Positions 1-8,643 are shown, counted from the first letter of the stretch. The stretch is DNA of 64,000 nt from a virus (IMGVR_UViG_3300045131_002362:22709-86708), one strand, 5' to 3'. Numbers and translations: made by a program. The notes: generated by a model not told the origin, from the letters alone.

Positions 1-212
1 AGCGTCTGCCGGGACTTGCCCGGCGACGTTTTGCGTATGCACACGGTGCAGTGCAGGATCTCCTTGCCGGCGTTGGCCGGGCGCCAACCGGGCAGCGCGC
101 CGCAGTGGCCGCACTTGCTCGGCGTCACGCGGGCCTCCGTGCGCCGCCCGAACACCACCCCGCGCTCGGCAAGCCGCCGCACGCCCTCCGCATCATCACA
201 GATATCGCTCAT
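1..212 (-). CDS. Zinc-ribbon protein, C-terminus cut by window edge
   Basis: An ATG at 212 opens a frame that runs off the left edge after 70 codons without a stop. It reads MSDICDDAEGVRRLAERG and has two CxxC pairs about 20 residues apart (CGHC and CTVC), a zinc-ribbon arrangement. The start overlaps the stop of the next gene upstream as ATGA, which supports it. No enzymatic domain is visible in the part present, so a role cannot be given. Confidence 0.7.
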   Translation of the reverse strand, partial: MSDICDDAEGVRRLAERGVVFGRRTEARVTPSKCGHCGALPGWRPANAGKEILHCTVCIRKTSPGKSRQT

Positions 213-463
213 ATCGCCTCACCCTTCTTTTTTATGTCGCCCTGCCGATACACATCCAGCGACTTCACCGTTCCGTCGGAACACACAACGTTGATGCCGA
301 CGTATACGTCGAATCTGATCGTCACGAGCCACAGCATCTTGCCGAAGATTCTAAAAAGAGCCCGTCCGTCCACGCCGACGCAGATCTCTTCTTCAAAGAC
401 AAGTCCGACCTGCCAGAAGTATCTGTGCGGATTTTTGAACGTCAGCTTTCTCTGGTTTCGCAT
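209..463 (-). CDS. Hypothetical protein, 84 aa
   Basis: The chosen start is the internal ATG at 463 (MRNQRKLTFKNPHRYF). It overlaps the TGA of the DnaB-like gene as ATGA and has an AGGAGAGAG-like site upstream. A longer frame is possible but would run through that gene. The protein is rich in aromatic residues and beta-prone, with no recognisable motif. Confidence 0.7.
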   Translation of the reverse strand: MRNQRKLTFKNPHRYFWQVGLVFEEEICVGVDGRALFRIFGKMLWLVTIRFDVYVGINVVCSDGTVKSLDVYRQGDIKKKGEAI

Positions 464-2124
464 CAGTCTCTCTCCTTGTAAGACTCCTGTTTGATCTTGC
501 AGAACACGGGCATGCTGAACGCGAACGCGTCCTGCACCTCGTGCCACTGACAGCACAGCGCCTGATGCTCGGGGTCGAAGCCACCCTTGCGGGCATACAG
601 CATCGACATCCGCATGACGTGCGCGCGCCGCTCTTGGATCGTCTGGTTGATCGTGACCATCCAGGTGCAGTTGTCAGCCGCCTTCGTCGAGCGCCCGATC
701 ATCCTGCGCGTGAGCGTCTCGGCCCCGTCGCTAGACCGATTGGTCTGCGTCGCGGTGATAAGCAGGATCTTTAGCTTCGTGCGCAGAGAGCTGAGACCTT
801 CCCAAATGCGCCGCAGGCCGTCGTGGTCCTTGTCCGTGTCGCGCCCAGCCTCCTGCTGCATCAGATCGGCGTAGTCGAGTACGACGACGCGCGGCACGAA
901 GTTCTCCGTCCTGTCCAGCATCGTGAGCATGTCGTGAAGCCCGCTCACGCTGAGCGAACCAGAGGAGCAGGGGGCGATCTTGAGCTTGCCGCCGGCCATG
1001 GCACACTCGAGATTGAAGCGGCGCTTGGTCTCGCTGAGCGTCGCCCTGTCGATCAGATCCACGTCGATTCGCCGCCACCAGATCGCGCTCTTCCAGCGCT
1101 TGCGGCGCTCCGCGTCCTCGGCGGTCCCGTCGTTGCGAGGGAAGCACCGACAGCATGGCGTGTACAGCCGGCCGTCGATCGCCCGCGCGCCGTCCGCCGT
1201 TCCCTCTGCGAGATCCATCGGCGTAGCCCCGCACTCGATCATGATCTTCCAGTCCTTGACTTGCCGTGGGACGCCGGACTGCCCGATCGGACATGTGCCA
1301 TTGGCGTTGTGTGCGCAGTCGGGAACCGGCACGGCGAAAGGCCCGGCGTACTCGGGCTCGACCGCCCGGCACGTCAGGTTCGTCGCCACGCGCCCGTTCA
1401 GCTCTTCCTTGTCCTCGTCGCCCGTGCCGATGAACAGGGTCGGCTCGTGTCTGGCGGCGGCGATGGCGACCGTCATGAGTCCGGTCGTCTTGCCGATCTT
1501 CTGATCAGCCAGAATGACGCCGAAGCCGCCCGGCTTCAATCGGCGGTTCAAAAGCCTGCCGACCTCGCCATCCAGAAGGAAAAGCGGGGGCGTCGACTCG
1601 GCGAGCGCGAGGATCGCGTCCTCGTCCTCCAGCGCATCCTTGCACTCGATCGCCGCGTCGCTGAACGATGAGAACTCTTTGCGCGCCTTCGCCGCGATCC
1701 GGTTGGCACGCTCGGCGTCACCGGTTGCCCGTATCCGCTCCGCGTCGGCGAGCTGCTCGGCCAACAGCGTGTTATGCCGGCTTGCGAGATACTTACGGGC
1801 CTTCTCCGTTTGCCACGATGTAGGCTTGTGCGTACGGCCTCCCGGCAGCCCCGGAAACTCCAGAGAGCGGAACCATGAACGCGCCGCTGCCGACTTCAGC
1901 ACCTCGGCGGCACCGTCGCCGCTCTCGGCCGGCGCTGCCTTGTGCGCTTTGGCGAACTCGCCGCATTCGCGGAAGAAGTCCTCGCCAGCGATGCCGTTAA
2001 ACAGGACGACCTTGGTGGCGAATGGGGCGAACCAAGCGGCGAAGCTCTTGTCGTGCCAAGCCGAGCGGGCCAGATCCGCCTCGATGTCGGCCGGGTCTGT
2101 CACGGAAACCGTTTCGTCACTCAT
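463..2124 (-). CDS. DnaB-like (RecA-fold) helicase/ATPase
   Basis: This 553-aa protein most resembles hexameric replicative helicases. A Walker A-like loop (ADQKIGKTT) lies near residues 206-214. The Walker B strand is VVVLDYADLM, and a downstream ITATQTNRS strand corresponds to the DnaB H3/H4 region. Between Walker A and B there is a cysteine-rich insert (CAHNANGTCPIG and CCRCFP) that could bind zinc and is not usual for DnaB. The first 180 residues resemble no domain I recognise. It probably unwinds DNA at the fork. An SF3-type helicase lies about 1 kb upstream, so the two may divide loading and elongation. ATG at 2124 follows an AAAGG site. Confidence 0.75.
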   Translation of the reverse strand: MSDETVSVTDPADIEADLARSAWHDKSFAAWFAPFATKVVLFNGIAGEDFFRECGEFAKAHKAAPAESGDGAAEVLKSAAARSWFRSLEFPGLPGGRTHKPTSWQTEKARKYLASRHNTLLAEQLADAERIRATGDAERANRIAAKARKEFSSFSDAAIECKDALEDEDAILALAESTPPLFLLDGEVGRLLNRRLKPGGFGVILADQKIGKTTGLMTVAIAAARHEPTLFIGTGDEDKEELNGRVATNLTCRAVEPEYAGPFAVPVPDCAHNANGTCPIGQSGVPRQVKDWKIMIECGATPMDLAEGTADGARAIDGRLYTPCCRCFPRNDGTAEDAERRKRWKSAIWWRRIDVDLIDRATLSETKRRFNLECAMAGGKLKIAPCSSGSLSVSGLHDMLTMLDRTENFVPRVVVLDYADLMQQEAGRDTDKDHDGLRRIWEGLSSLRTKLKILLITATQTNRSSDGAETLTRRMIGRSTKAADNCTWMVTINQTIQERRAHVMRMSMLYARKGGFDPEHQALCCQWHEVQDAFAFSMPVFCKIKQESYKERD

Positions 2125-2455
2125 CGTAAAGACCTTTCACGGCCAAAATATCGCGGAACAGTTTTTCCGGCGCAACTTCCGTTGGCACACGATCGCATGC
2201 CGCACGCCAGATGAGCATCGTCGCCGGGCCATGTTTAGCGATTAGCTTGCGCAGCATCTCCTGATCCGGCATTGTGAATTTGTGCGCCGCTGTGGGCAGC
2301 GGCAGCCGCATGCGGTCGTGCAGCGTGAGCCACATGGCCGAGAGCGTCTTCGTCAGCTCTAACAGGGGCGCGTCCGCCGCGCAAGCCTCGTGACGGTCAA
2401 ACCACCGCTCGGGAGGCGGCGTCCATACCGGCGGATCTTCAGGTAGGTCTTTCAC
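2117..2455 (-). CDS. Hypothetical protein, 112 aa, between two helicase-region genes
   Basis: GTG at 2455 overlaps the upstream TGA as GTGA, which fixes the start; upstream in-frame codons look non-coding. The protein starts VKDLPEDPPVWTPPPERW and is mostly helical, with a MPDQEMLRKLIAKHGPATM segment. It sits directly before the DnaB-like ATPase and overlaps it by 8 bp. A helicase-loading partner is possible from position only; no AAA+ motif is present. Confidence 0.65.
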   Translation of the reverse strand: MKDLPEDPPVWTPPPERWFDRHEACAADAPLLELTKTLSAMWLTLHDRMRLPLPTAAHKFTMPDQEMLRKLIAKHGPATMLIWRAACDRVPTEVAPEKLFRDILAVKGLYDE

Positions 2456-2817
2456 TCCGGCACTTCCTTCCATCCGTTCGTTCCGGCCACGCTGTCCAGC
2501 AGCCGCTGCACCGCGACAGGGTTGCCGGCGATGGCGAACTGCTTCGCCGCCTTGCGGTTGCCGCCCTCGTTGGTCCTGATAACGACCCACTTCCCATTGC
2601 GAGCGGACTTCTCGACGCCGTACACGTTGCGCTCTTCGTCGACGTACTTCCTCATCCTCACTACGCTCTCGCTCATTCCATCCTCCTTTTCAAACCGTTT
2701 TGTCTCGAATTCATCATGAACCGTCATGATGAATTTCTTGTCCATCGATACGACTATCCCAACCACACGATCACCATGGGCGTTGCCCGGATCGAAGGCG
2801 ATGTAAGTTCCGCTCAC
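2452..2817 (-). CDS. Hypothetical protein, 121 aa, with AFDPG motif
   Basis: GTG at 2817 overlaps the previous stop as GTGA. The N-terminus (TYIAFDPGNAHGDRVVG) has an acidic residue at the end of a hydrophobic strand, as in RNase H-fold nucleases. The protein is too short, and lacks the other acidic positions, for a firm call. The rest is charged. Function unknown. Confidence 0.65.
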   Translation of the reverse strand: MSGTYIAFDPGNAHGDRVVGIVVSMDKKFIMTVHDEFETKRFEKEDGMSESVVRMRKYVDEERNVYGVEKSARNGKWVVIRTNEGGNRKAAKQFAIAGNPVAVQRLLDSVAGTNGWKEVPE

Positions 2818-3140
2818 TTCGCCACCTCGATGTTCTCCACGTCTTCAACTATGGCCAACGCCAATAGGGCCAGCGCGATTCTGACTCGCTCGTGGTTCCC
2901 TCCACCGGCAAAGGTGCGCGCCCTAAAAGTTGGTGAGCCGAAACCTCCACCGCACGCATCTGCCATCGGATGCTTGACCATATCCATGTGCAGATCTCCT
3001 TGGTTATCTGCGATGAGGGTCAAGATGCTTTCGCGGTCGTCGCACTCCACAACGTGATCGGTCCCCGTGCCGATTGATCGCCACAAAGCCGCCCAGTCCA
3101 CCTTTACGCACTTGTCGAAAACCGAAGTTGGTTTCTTCAT
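2814..3140 (-). CDS. Hypothetical protein, 108 aa
   Basis: ATG at 3140 (MKKPTSVFDKCVKVDWAAL) is preceded by a GGGGAAA site and lies 8 bp after the stop of the primase-helicase gene. The upstream extension of this frame runs through that gene and is ignored. A glycine-rich central turn (DACGGGFGSP) and an Ala/Leu-rich C-terminal helix are visible. No known motif. Confidence 0.65.
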   Translation of the reverse strand: MKKPTSVFDKCVKVDWAALWRSIGTGTDHVVECDDRESILTLIADNQGDLHMDMVKHPMADACGGGFGSPTFRARTFAGGGNHERVRIALALLALAIVEDVENIEVAK

Positions 3141-3148
3141 TTTCCCCT

Positions 3149-5638
3149 TTATCCGGCCAGGCCGGTCTTCTGTCTCCAGTACGACATGATGCCGTTCGTC
3201 TCGGCAACGTCCAGCCCGCACGACATGCACGCATCGCGCAGTCGGCGACCCCATGAGGACAGCGGCTGCACGCCGCGCTCCTGGCACGAGAGCACCACGT
3301 TGGCGACGGCCTTGACCGCCGTGTTGTGCCGCGTGTTGTTCTCGGCGTTCTGGATGCGCTCGCATGACTTGTCAACGACCACTTCCATAAACCGCTCGTT
3401 GCGGATCTGCTCGTCGGCGGTATTTTCCCGCTGCTCGCACGGCTTCAGGCTCGCGCGGCTCACGGCGAACGTCGGCGCCTTCCACTCGAACGGAGCGGGC
3501 AGCACGCCGCCCAGCGCCTCGTCTGTGACCCGGCAGTCCGGATCATACGCCAGCGTGCGCCCGACAGTCGGCAGCCGCGTGCCGTCGTCGCTCGGCATGC
3601 AGAGGCGCTCCTCGCAGGCCGTCCGTATTGTGCGGTTCGCCGCCTGATACGTGTCATAGTCCTTTATGCCGTCGCCGGCGTTGAAGATTGCCCATGCGCC
3701 GTCGCCACGGGATGACAGCGCGCCGATTACGAAGCCGGGCATCTCGGCCAGCGCGTCGCGCACCTGCGCAGGCGTCAGCCCGTTGCCCTGCTCGGCGATG
3801 TGGTCGAAGTCGACGTGCGTGAGACCCGTGTATCCGACGATATTCTCGACGCGGCTGAAACGGTCGAACTTCGTGCCTGGGAATATCTGCCGCAGGCACA
3901 GGCGCTTGTCCGCCTTGCCGGCCCGCACGGCCTCCGTCGACTTCTTCAGCGCCTCGTCGCCAGTAATGTACGCCCACAGCGCCGCCACGCCCATGCGCTC
4001 GCGCTCAACATAGAATGCCCGCATACGCGGCTTGTACTGCATCGCGAGCCCTGACTCAACGGGCGCTTCGGCCACAGGCTCTGCCGTTTCCTCATCCGTG
4101 TCCTCAGTGGGCGGCTCCGTGTCGTCCGGAGAAGGATCACACACCGGGGGCGGCGGAATCGGATCTGCCGAAAGCGGCTCGACCCACTCCTCGCGGGCCG
4201 TGCTCATCTCGGCGATCGCCTTGAACCGGTACGCGTCCGGGGACCAGGAGAAGCCCTTGTCCGTCCGGTAGTCGCGATAGTCGCTGTACAGCAGCCCGCC
4301 TGCCGCCCCGCTGTTGACCACGAAGTAATCGTGATCGGCGGGCGACAGGAGATGCTGCGCGTCGATCGTGCGCCGGGCCACGGCCACGGGCCGCCAACCC
4401 TCGTCCAGATAGCGCTGAGCGCGCACCAGAAGCGCCCAGCCGACGCAGGTGCGAAGCTCGCCCATCGTCCAGCCGGTGCGCTCCTGCACGCCATCCAGCA
4501 TCTTGCGCAGCGACGTGCCTCCGTCGCTCACTTCCGCAGCGACGAAGAACTCAACGCGACGCGAGCGCGGACTGTCGATCGGCAGCGGCGAAAGATGGTT
4601 GGACGACAGCAGCTTCAGCGAGTTGTCACGGACAGAGCGCTTCGCGACATACTTCTCCTCGGCGGTCTTCCATCCCGCGTCGGCGAACGCCTTCACGTCC
4701 TCCGCAGTGTACCGCTCGCTCGCTGAGGACAGCGCCTCGGTGAGCACGCAGACGGACGACTCGTACAGGGGCAGCAGGTTGCCGCCGGCAAGGGCCGTGG
4801 TCGGCACCGTTACGACGGCATCCCTCGGCACCAGCGCCGCCAGTGACTCATGCAGCAGCGACTTGCCCGTACCCTGCCCGCCGTTCGTCGACGTGAAGCA
4901 GAAAAGCTTGAGGCAGCGGAAGCTGCCGAAGTCGCGCAGCGCCAGCAGGTGCGCTCCGGCGTCCAGCACAAACGCCTGCTGCTTGCGCAGGGCGTTCTCT
5001 GGATCGCCGTCCGTGATCGTGCGTGCCAGGACCTCGTCCAGGATCGCTTCGGCGTCCACGCCGCTGCCGTACTTGGTCGGCTTCTCGGCGATAACCGGCG
5101 GTCTGCCGTAGGCGCAGTTGACGCTCTTGCGGCCCATCACGTCGATGATCTTGTCCGCCCACATGGCGCGGTCGGAGGCGACCCCGTAGAGGTCGTAGTC
5201 CGGGCGGTGCGTCGACCACCACGTCCCGAACGGCACCGGCATGGCCTCTGTCTTGCCCGTCTTTTTATCCGTCCTCGTGCCGCGCACCCATTCGTGTACG
5301 TCGGCAGGCGCAAGCGTGGCCGCGTCCTTGACCGACCAGAAGCCGACCGTGCGCTTCCCATCCTCCATGACGGGGTAGTAGGTCGAGCAGAACAGGTCGG
5401 CGAACTCCGGCAGCCCGTCCGCACACGGCTGCGGGTCGCCCGGCGCGATCGCCTGCGCCACGGCTCTGCTGGACCGGCACACCGAGGCCAGCCGCAGCAG
5501 ATCCGAGCGCTGCGAGTCCGACATCTCGCTGGCGTTTTGAGGTAGTGAGGCGCAGAGGTCGGTGATCTTCGACGCAAAATGCTTGGCGCGGCTGCCGGAG
5601 CGCAGCGCCGTCTCGATAATCCCGTTTGATTTTGTCAT
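3149..5638 (-). CDS. Primase-helicase: SF3-type ATPase followed by BT4734/VirE-N-like domain
   Basis: The 829-aa protein has three parts. Residues 8-62 form a small domain (IIETALRSGSRAKHFASKI) that recurs twice in the HNH protein at 25391-26344. A helicase domain of the phage primase-helicase type follows, with Walker A GGQGTGKS at about 253-260, a Walker B-like strand SVCVLTEAL near 295-303 and a conserved KLLSSNHL segment. After a Pro/Glu/Thr linker (495-530), residues 533-725 resemble the BT4734/VirE N-terminal domain, with THVDFDH (610-612 DFD) and SSRGDGAWAIF. That fold is usually N-terminal to the helicase, so the order is inverted here. Likely role: initiation, primer synthesis and unwinding. 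Start is ATG 5638; a TTG at 5656 is the alternative. Confidence 0.75.
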   Translation of the reverse strand: MTKSNGIIETALRSGSRAKHFASKITDLCASLPQNASEMSDSQRSDLLRLASVCRSSRAVAQAIAPGDPQPCADGLPEFADLFCSTYYPVMEDGKRTVGFWSVKDAATLAPADVHEWVRGTRTDKKTGKTEAMPVPFGTWWSTHRPDYDLYGVASDRAMWADKIIDVMGRKSVNCAYGRPPVIAEKPTKYGSGVDAEAILDEVLARTITDGDPENALRKQQAFVLDAGAHLLALRDFGSFRCLKLFCFTSTNGGQGTGKSLLHESLAALVPRDAVVTVPTTALAGGNLLPLYESSVCVLTEALSSASERYTAEDVKAFADAGWKTAEEKYVAKRSVRDNSLKLLSSNHLSPLPIDSPRSRRVEFFVAAEVSDGGTSLRKMLDGVQERTGWTMGELRTCVGWALLVRAQRYLDEGWRPVAVARRTIDAQHLLSPADHDYFVVNSGAAGGLLYSDYRDYRTDKGFSWSPDAYRFKAIAEMSTAREEWVEPLSADPIPPPPVCDPSPDDTEPPTEDTDEETAEPVAEAPVESGLAMQYKPRMRAFYVERERMGVAALWAYITGDEALKKSTEAVRAGKADKRLCLRQIFPGTKFDRFSRVENIVGYTGLTHVDFDHIAEQGNGLTPAQVRDALAEMPGFVIGALSSRGDGAWAIFNAGDGIKDYDTYQAANRTIRTACEERLCMPSDDGTRLPTVGRTLAYDPDCRVTDEALGGVLPAPFEWKAPTFAVSRASLKPCEQRENTADEQIRNERFMEVVVDKSCERIQNAENNTRHNTAVKAVANVVLSCQERGVQPLSSWGRRLRDACMSCGLDVAETNGIMSYWRQKTGLAG

Positions 5639-5652
5639 GTCGTTCCCGAGGA

Positions 5653-5949
5653 TCAAAGGCGTTTGCAGTCGATGCAGCCGCAGATGCTGTGCCGATAGAG
5701 CAACCCGCCGTCTTCCGGATGAAGTGAGCGTTCGTATCGAGTCCTTGCTTCACAGTTCGGCAGAGGGCTCCAGTTTGTGTCGATATGGCCAGAGTCGAAC
5801 AGAAGAGAGAGCATAGCTTTCGGCGAATCCGTGTCTCCGGCGATCAGCGTCCTGTCCTGCTTGCCGTCCGCGAACATCTCCAGCATCTGTCCTGTGATCT
5901 CGTTCAGCGCGAAGCGCGCTCCGTTTGCCCTGATTTGTTCAATGGTCAT
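5653..5949 (-). CDS. Hypothetical protein, 98 aa
   Basis: ATG at 5949 follows a GAAGGGAA site. The protein MTIEQIRANGARFALNEITG is followed by a helical first half and a Cys/His-containing end (YRHSICGCIDCKR), possibly a metal site. Its stop lies 15 bp before the primase-helicase start. No function recognised. Confidence 0.65.
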   Translation of the reverse strand: MTIEQIRANGARFALNEITGQMLEMFADGKQDRTLIAGDTDSPKAMLSLLFDSGHIDTNWSPLPNCEARTRYERSLHPEDGGLLYRHSICGCIDCKRL

Positions 5950-5961
5950 TTTGAGTTCCCT

Positions 5962-6309
5962 TCACTTCCCGTTTTCAAACTCGTGCAGCCGATTGATAAG
6001 CCACGACTTGCCCGTACGCGGCGCCATCGAGTAGATCAGCCGAACGACCGTCTTCTGCCAGACGCAGAGGTGTTGGCGATGCCTTTCGACAAGCCACTTC
6101 TCAAAGCGGCCTGTGCAATCCGGCGAGCGACACACACCATTTTGTGCTCGGACAAGCTCCGACAGCATCAGAACGCGACTCCATTCGACGCCTCTGCTGG
6201 CGTCGTCTGTGGCGCTATTCGCAAAAGGTCTGAGCGCGTCGATCGCGTCCAGAAGATTTTCGAGCGTACCGTGTATCTGGCTTTCCTCCATCATTGTCGA
6301 ACTTAACAT
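5962..6309 (-). CDS. Hypothetical protein, 115 aa
   Basis: ATG at 6309 follows AGGAGACCACA. Helical protein with a CRSPDCTGRFEKWL segment and a C-terminal MAPRTGKSWLINRLHEF. The GKS resembles a P-loop by chance, as there is no preceding hydrophobic strand pattern or Walker B. It sits between the RecA-like gene and the primase-helicase gene. Confidence 0.6.
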   Translation of the reverse strand: MLSSTMMEESQIHGTLENLLDAIDALRPFANSATDDASRGVEWSRVLMLSELVRAQNGVCRSPDCTGRFEKWLVERHRQHLCVWQKTVVRLIYSMAPRTGKSWLINRLHEFENGK

Positions 6310-6318
6310 TGTGGTCTC

Positions 6319-7473
6319 CTATTCGTATCTCGACGGACGACCACCGAAGGTCTTGTCCACGAGCAGCTTCTCGTTCGCGTCCCAGCGGGCCTTGACGGCC
6401 TCGACAACCTTGGCGATCAGCCCGTTCGTCTCGACGAACAGCGCCGCGTCCTTGCCGACGTACTCGATACCGATCTTGCGCAGGTCGTAGCCTTGCGGCA
6501 CTATCTTTTTCTTTCTGCCGCCCTCCTCTTCCTTCTCTTCCTCCTCGTCCTTCTTTTTTCCGTCCACGGTGCCGTAGACCTTCTTCGCCTTTTCGTCCTT
6601 CGGCGGCGGATCAGGCTTGATGACGCCCTCGGACCAGAGCCAGTCGAGGTTGGCGCGGGTGTCGTCGATGCCGTAGGCGGGCATGATGGGGAACCAGACT
6701 TCGCGGGCCTTACCGTTGGCCTTGCTGCGGGCAATCTTCGCGATCGTCCAGTCGCCGACCTTCACAGTGCCCTCCTTGATCTGCCCGCCCTTGCTGAGCC
6801 ACATTTCGATGAAGGCGAAGAAGCCGAGCGCCTTGCCGCCGCCACGGATCTTCGGTGCGAACATGGCGCCCTTGCCAATAGCCTCGGCAGCCTGCGACAG
6901 GTAGATTAGGAAAGAGCCGTTCATCGGCAGGTTGCCCGCGAGGCGGCGCAGAAGGTACTTGTTCGCCACGGCCCGCAGCGCAAGCGCGCCGCCGCTGTCG
7001 CCCTTCGCATCGTTAGCGTACTCCTGCTCGGCGATGAGCGTGTCCATGCTGTCGATCACGAAGAACTGCGGCTTCTTCTCCATCCACGCGAGCATCTTGA
7101 GCGCCAGGTTTTGTGTCGACCATTCCTTGTCGTACGGGATCGGGATGATCTCAAGCGCAGCAGCGAACTTCTTACCGAACAGCGCCGCCGTGTTGAAACA
7201 GTAGGCGTTCTCCGCATCCAGCAGCTTGTAATCGAAGTGATTGCCGTAGCGCTTGAACGTCTCGGCCATCGACGCGATCGCCTGCATCGTCTTGCCGGCG
7301 TTCCTGTCGCCGATGCTGTTGACGCCCTGTCCAGCGCGGCAGAAGCCGTCCGTTGTGTCGGTACACGCGAGGTCGAGAAGCGTCGAGCCGCTCGGGATAA
7401 TGAGCCCAGGAGCGGCGGTCGCGATCTCCATGACGCTCTCGGCGTCGATCGCGTTGGTCTTTCTCTTTGCCAT
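6319..7473 (-). CDS. RecA/UvsX-like recombinase
   Basis: This 384-aa protein has a RecA core: Walker A GDRNAGKT at residues 55-62, Walker B FFVIDSMD, and a GGGKALGFFAFIEMWL segment matching the conserved strand of RecA proteins after the DNA-binding loops. A highly charged Lys/Glu linker (about residues 300-325) joins the core to a short C-terminal domain. It should form filaments on single-stranded DNA for recombination-dependent replication and repair, working with the SSB-like protein and the Mre11/Rad50-like pair in the same transcription direction. Start ATG 7473 follows a GGAGAAT site. A DnaB-like assignment is less likely because of the C-terminal RecA signature. Confidence 0.82.
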   Translation of the reverse strand: MAKRKTNAIDAESVMEIATAAPGLIIPSGSTLLDLACTDTTDGFCRAGQGVNSIGDRNAGKTMQAIASMAETFKRYGNHFDYKLLDAENAYCFNTAALFGKKFAAALEIIPIPYDKEWSTQNLALKMLAWMEKKPQFFVIDSMDTLIAEQEYANDAKGDSGGALALRAVANKYLLRRLAGNLPMNGSFLIYLSQAAEAIGKGAMFAPKIRGGGKALGFFAFIEMWLSKGGQIKEGTVKVGDWTIAKIARSKANGKAREVWFPIMPAYGIDDTRANLDWLWSEGVIKPDPPPKDEKAKKVYGTVDGKKKDEEEEKEEEGGRKKKIVPQGYDLRKIGIEYVGKDAALFVETNGLIAKVVEAVKARWDANEKLLVDKTFGGRPSRYE

Positions 7474-7476
7474 AGT

Positions 7477-7653
7477 CTATTCTCCAACTTTTTGAACGTA
7501 ATCGATCAGGCACGGTCCGCAATGGCGGATGTCGCGCCGCAACACCTTGGACGGATCTCTCGGCTGGGTCGCCGTTACGATGCAGCGACCTTCGCGCTGT
7601 GCATTCTCGGACAGCGCCAGAAGTTCTTGCCAGTGCTGCTCATAGCTTTTCAT
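7477..7653 (-). CDS. Small hypothetical protein, 58 aa
   Basis: A short frame from ATG 7653, preceded by a strong AAGGAGAATC site, to TAG at 7477. The product begins MKSYEQHWQELLALSENAQR and carries IRHCGPCLIDYV, a single CxxC. It fills the whole gap between the nucleotidyltransferase and RecA-like genes, supporting expression. Function unknown. Confidence 0.65.
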   Translation of the reverse strand: MKSYEQHWQELLALSENAQREGRCIVTATQPRDPSKVLRRDIRHCGPCLIDYVQKVGE

Positions 7654-7661
7654 GATTCTCC

Positions 7662-8216
7662 TTAAAAGGGAACGTCGCCAGCCTTATAGGTCGTCGGCTG
7701 TGCTTTCGGCACAATCACAGGAATTGGTACCGGAGCGCTCAACACAGTATAGTTGTCTCTGGTCACTTCGACCCCAGCAAGCGCGAAGGATGTTTTGACC
7801 ATCGCCACGATCGTCTGGAACATCGCGTGCCGCTGCTGACGCCAGCACTGATGCGGCAGAGACTTGTAAATCTCTCCAGCCCTGCGCCAGACAGCATAGT
7901 CCAGCGGATGCAGAAAGACGAAGTTGACGCGCAGCGTATCGCCTCCGAATTTAACGTCCGCGTGTACCCCGCTATTGTAATCGCTGCGGTCGATGTGTAC
8001 GCAGGCCGCTTCGAGATAGCTCTCGACATCCTGGCGAAACATGACTGACACCGCGAGATCGATGTCGCTGTCCTCACCGGCCTCATCGAACGCCACCGAT
8101 CCTGTCAGAAACATCTCCTGCATAATCGCAAACGACGCGCCGAATGTCGCCCGCACAAACTGTTCTGCGTCTTCGGCAGTCGGCTTCCGCGTGGAACCGC
8201 TACACTTTTCCTGCAT
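7662..8216 (-). CDS. Nucleotidyltransferase-fold protein (Pol-beta/MNT type)
   Basis: The 184-aa protein carries the signature LTGSVAFDEAGEDSDIDLAV at about residues 40-60: GS, then DxD two strands later, the metal- and NTP-binding motif of the DNA polymerase beta superfamily. The rest is consistent with a minimal nucleotidyltransferase. It lies just downstream of the tmRNA and tRNA-Gln, so RNA or protein nucleotidylation is possible; the target cannot be read from sequence. Start: ATG 8216 has AAGGA at proper spacing, whereas ATG 8225 lies on top of that site. Confidence 0.7.
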   Translation of the reverse strand: MQEKCSGSTRKPTAEDAEQFVRATFGASFAIMQEMFLTGSVAFDEAGEDSDIDLAVSVMFRQDVESYLEAACVHIDRSDYNSGVHADVKFGGDTLRVNFVFLHPLDYAVWRRAGEIYKSLPHQCWRQQRHAMFQTIVAMVKTSFALAGVEVTRDNYTVLSAPVPIPVIVPKAQPTTYKAGDVPF

Positions 8217-8236
8217 GTTCGTCATCCTTTTGCTAA

Positions 8237-8310
8237 TGGCTGCGCCGGAAGGACTCGAACCTTCTCACCGGGGATCAAAGCCCCGTATGCTGCCATTACA
8301 TCACAGCGCA
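8237..8310 (-). tRNA. tRNA-Gln (anticodon UUG)
   Basis: The reverse strand folds as a 74-nt cloverleaf. The acceptor stem TGCGCTG pairs with CGGCGCA, the discriminator is G, and CCA is encoded (8237-8239). The TPsiC arm carries GGTTCGAGTCC. The anticodon loop CTTTGAT gives UUG, reading CAA/CAG. It lies one base downstream of the tmRNA and probably shares its transcript. Confidence 0.93.
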
Positions 8311-8311
8311 A

Positions 8312-8643
8312 TGGTGGAGGCGGGGGGAATTGAACCCCCGTCCGCCGATTGCTATACGTTGAAGCTACGCGCGTGTCCCGATTAGGTCGGGCAACCGAGA
8401 GCGACCCGGCAACAACTCCGAGCCTTCCACCATCCCGTTCCTTGGTCTACGGGCAACCGTCACGTTCCCTTTCGATGATTCGGTTCACCGCCGCTCAGGG
8501 TGCAGCGGGAACTATAGCGGCGATTAGGCCGCGATTTTCTCAGGCATGGCCTTTGAAGTTTTGCCTTGATTTTTACGTGGCCATCTAGGCTACCACGGCA
8601 CGCATCAACGTAATCGAAACCGGCGTCGAAACCTGACGCCCCC
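8312..8643 (-). ncRNA. ssrA: Transfer-messenger RNA (tmRNA), 332 nt
   Basis: The reverse strand starts GGGGGCGTCAGGTTTCGACG and ends with a T-arm, GGGGGTTCAATTCCCCC, then CGCCTCCACCA. The 5' GGGGGCG pairs with CGCCTCC over 7 bp, giving the tRNA-like half with encoded CCA. A reading frame ending in TAA at 8524-8526 encodes a tag best read as GKTSKAMPEKIAA (8524-8565, resume codon GGC). GK-initial tags ending in -AA are known from bacterial tmRNAs. It rescues stalled ribosomes and marks the product for proteolysis. It is one-piece and placed directly before tRNA-Gln. The exact resume codon is inferred. Confidence 0.93.

Noticed and set aside
5962-6309. P-loop ATPase from MAPRTGKSWLI
   Set aside because: Motif is near the C-terminus, with no Walker B or space for a nucleotide-binding fold.
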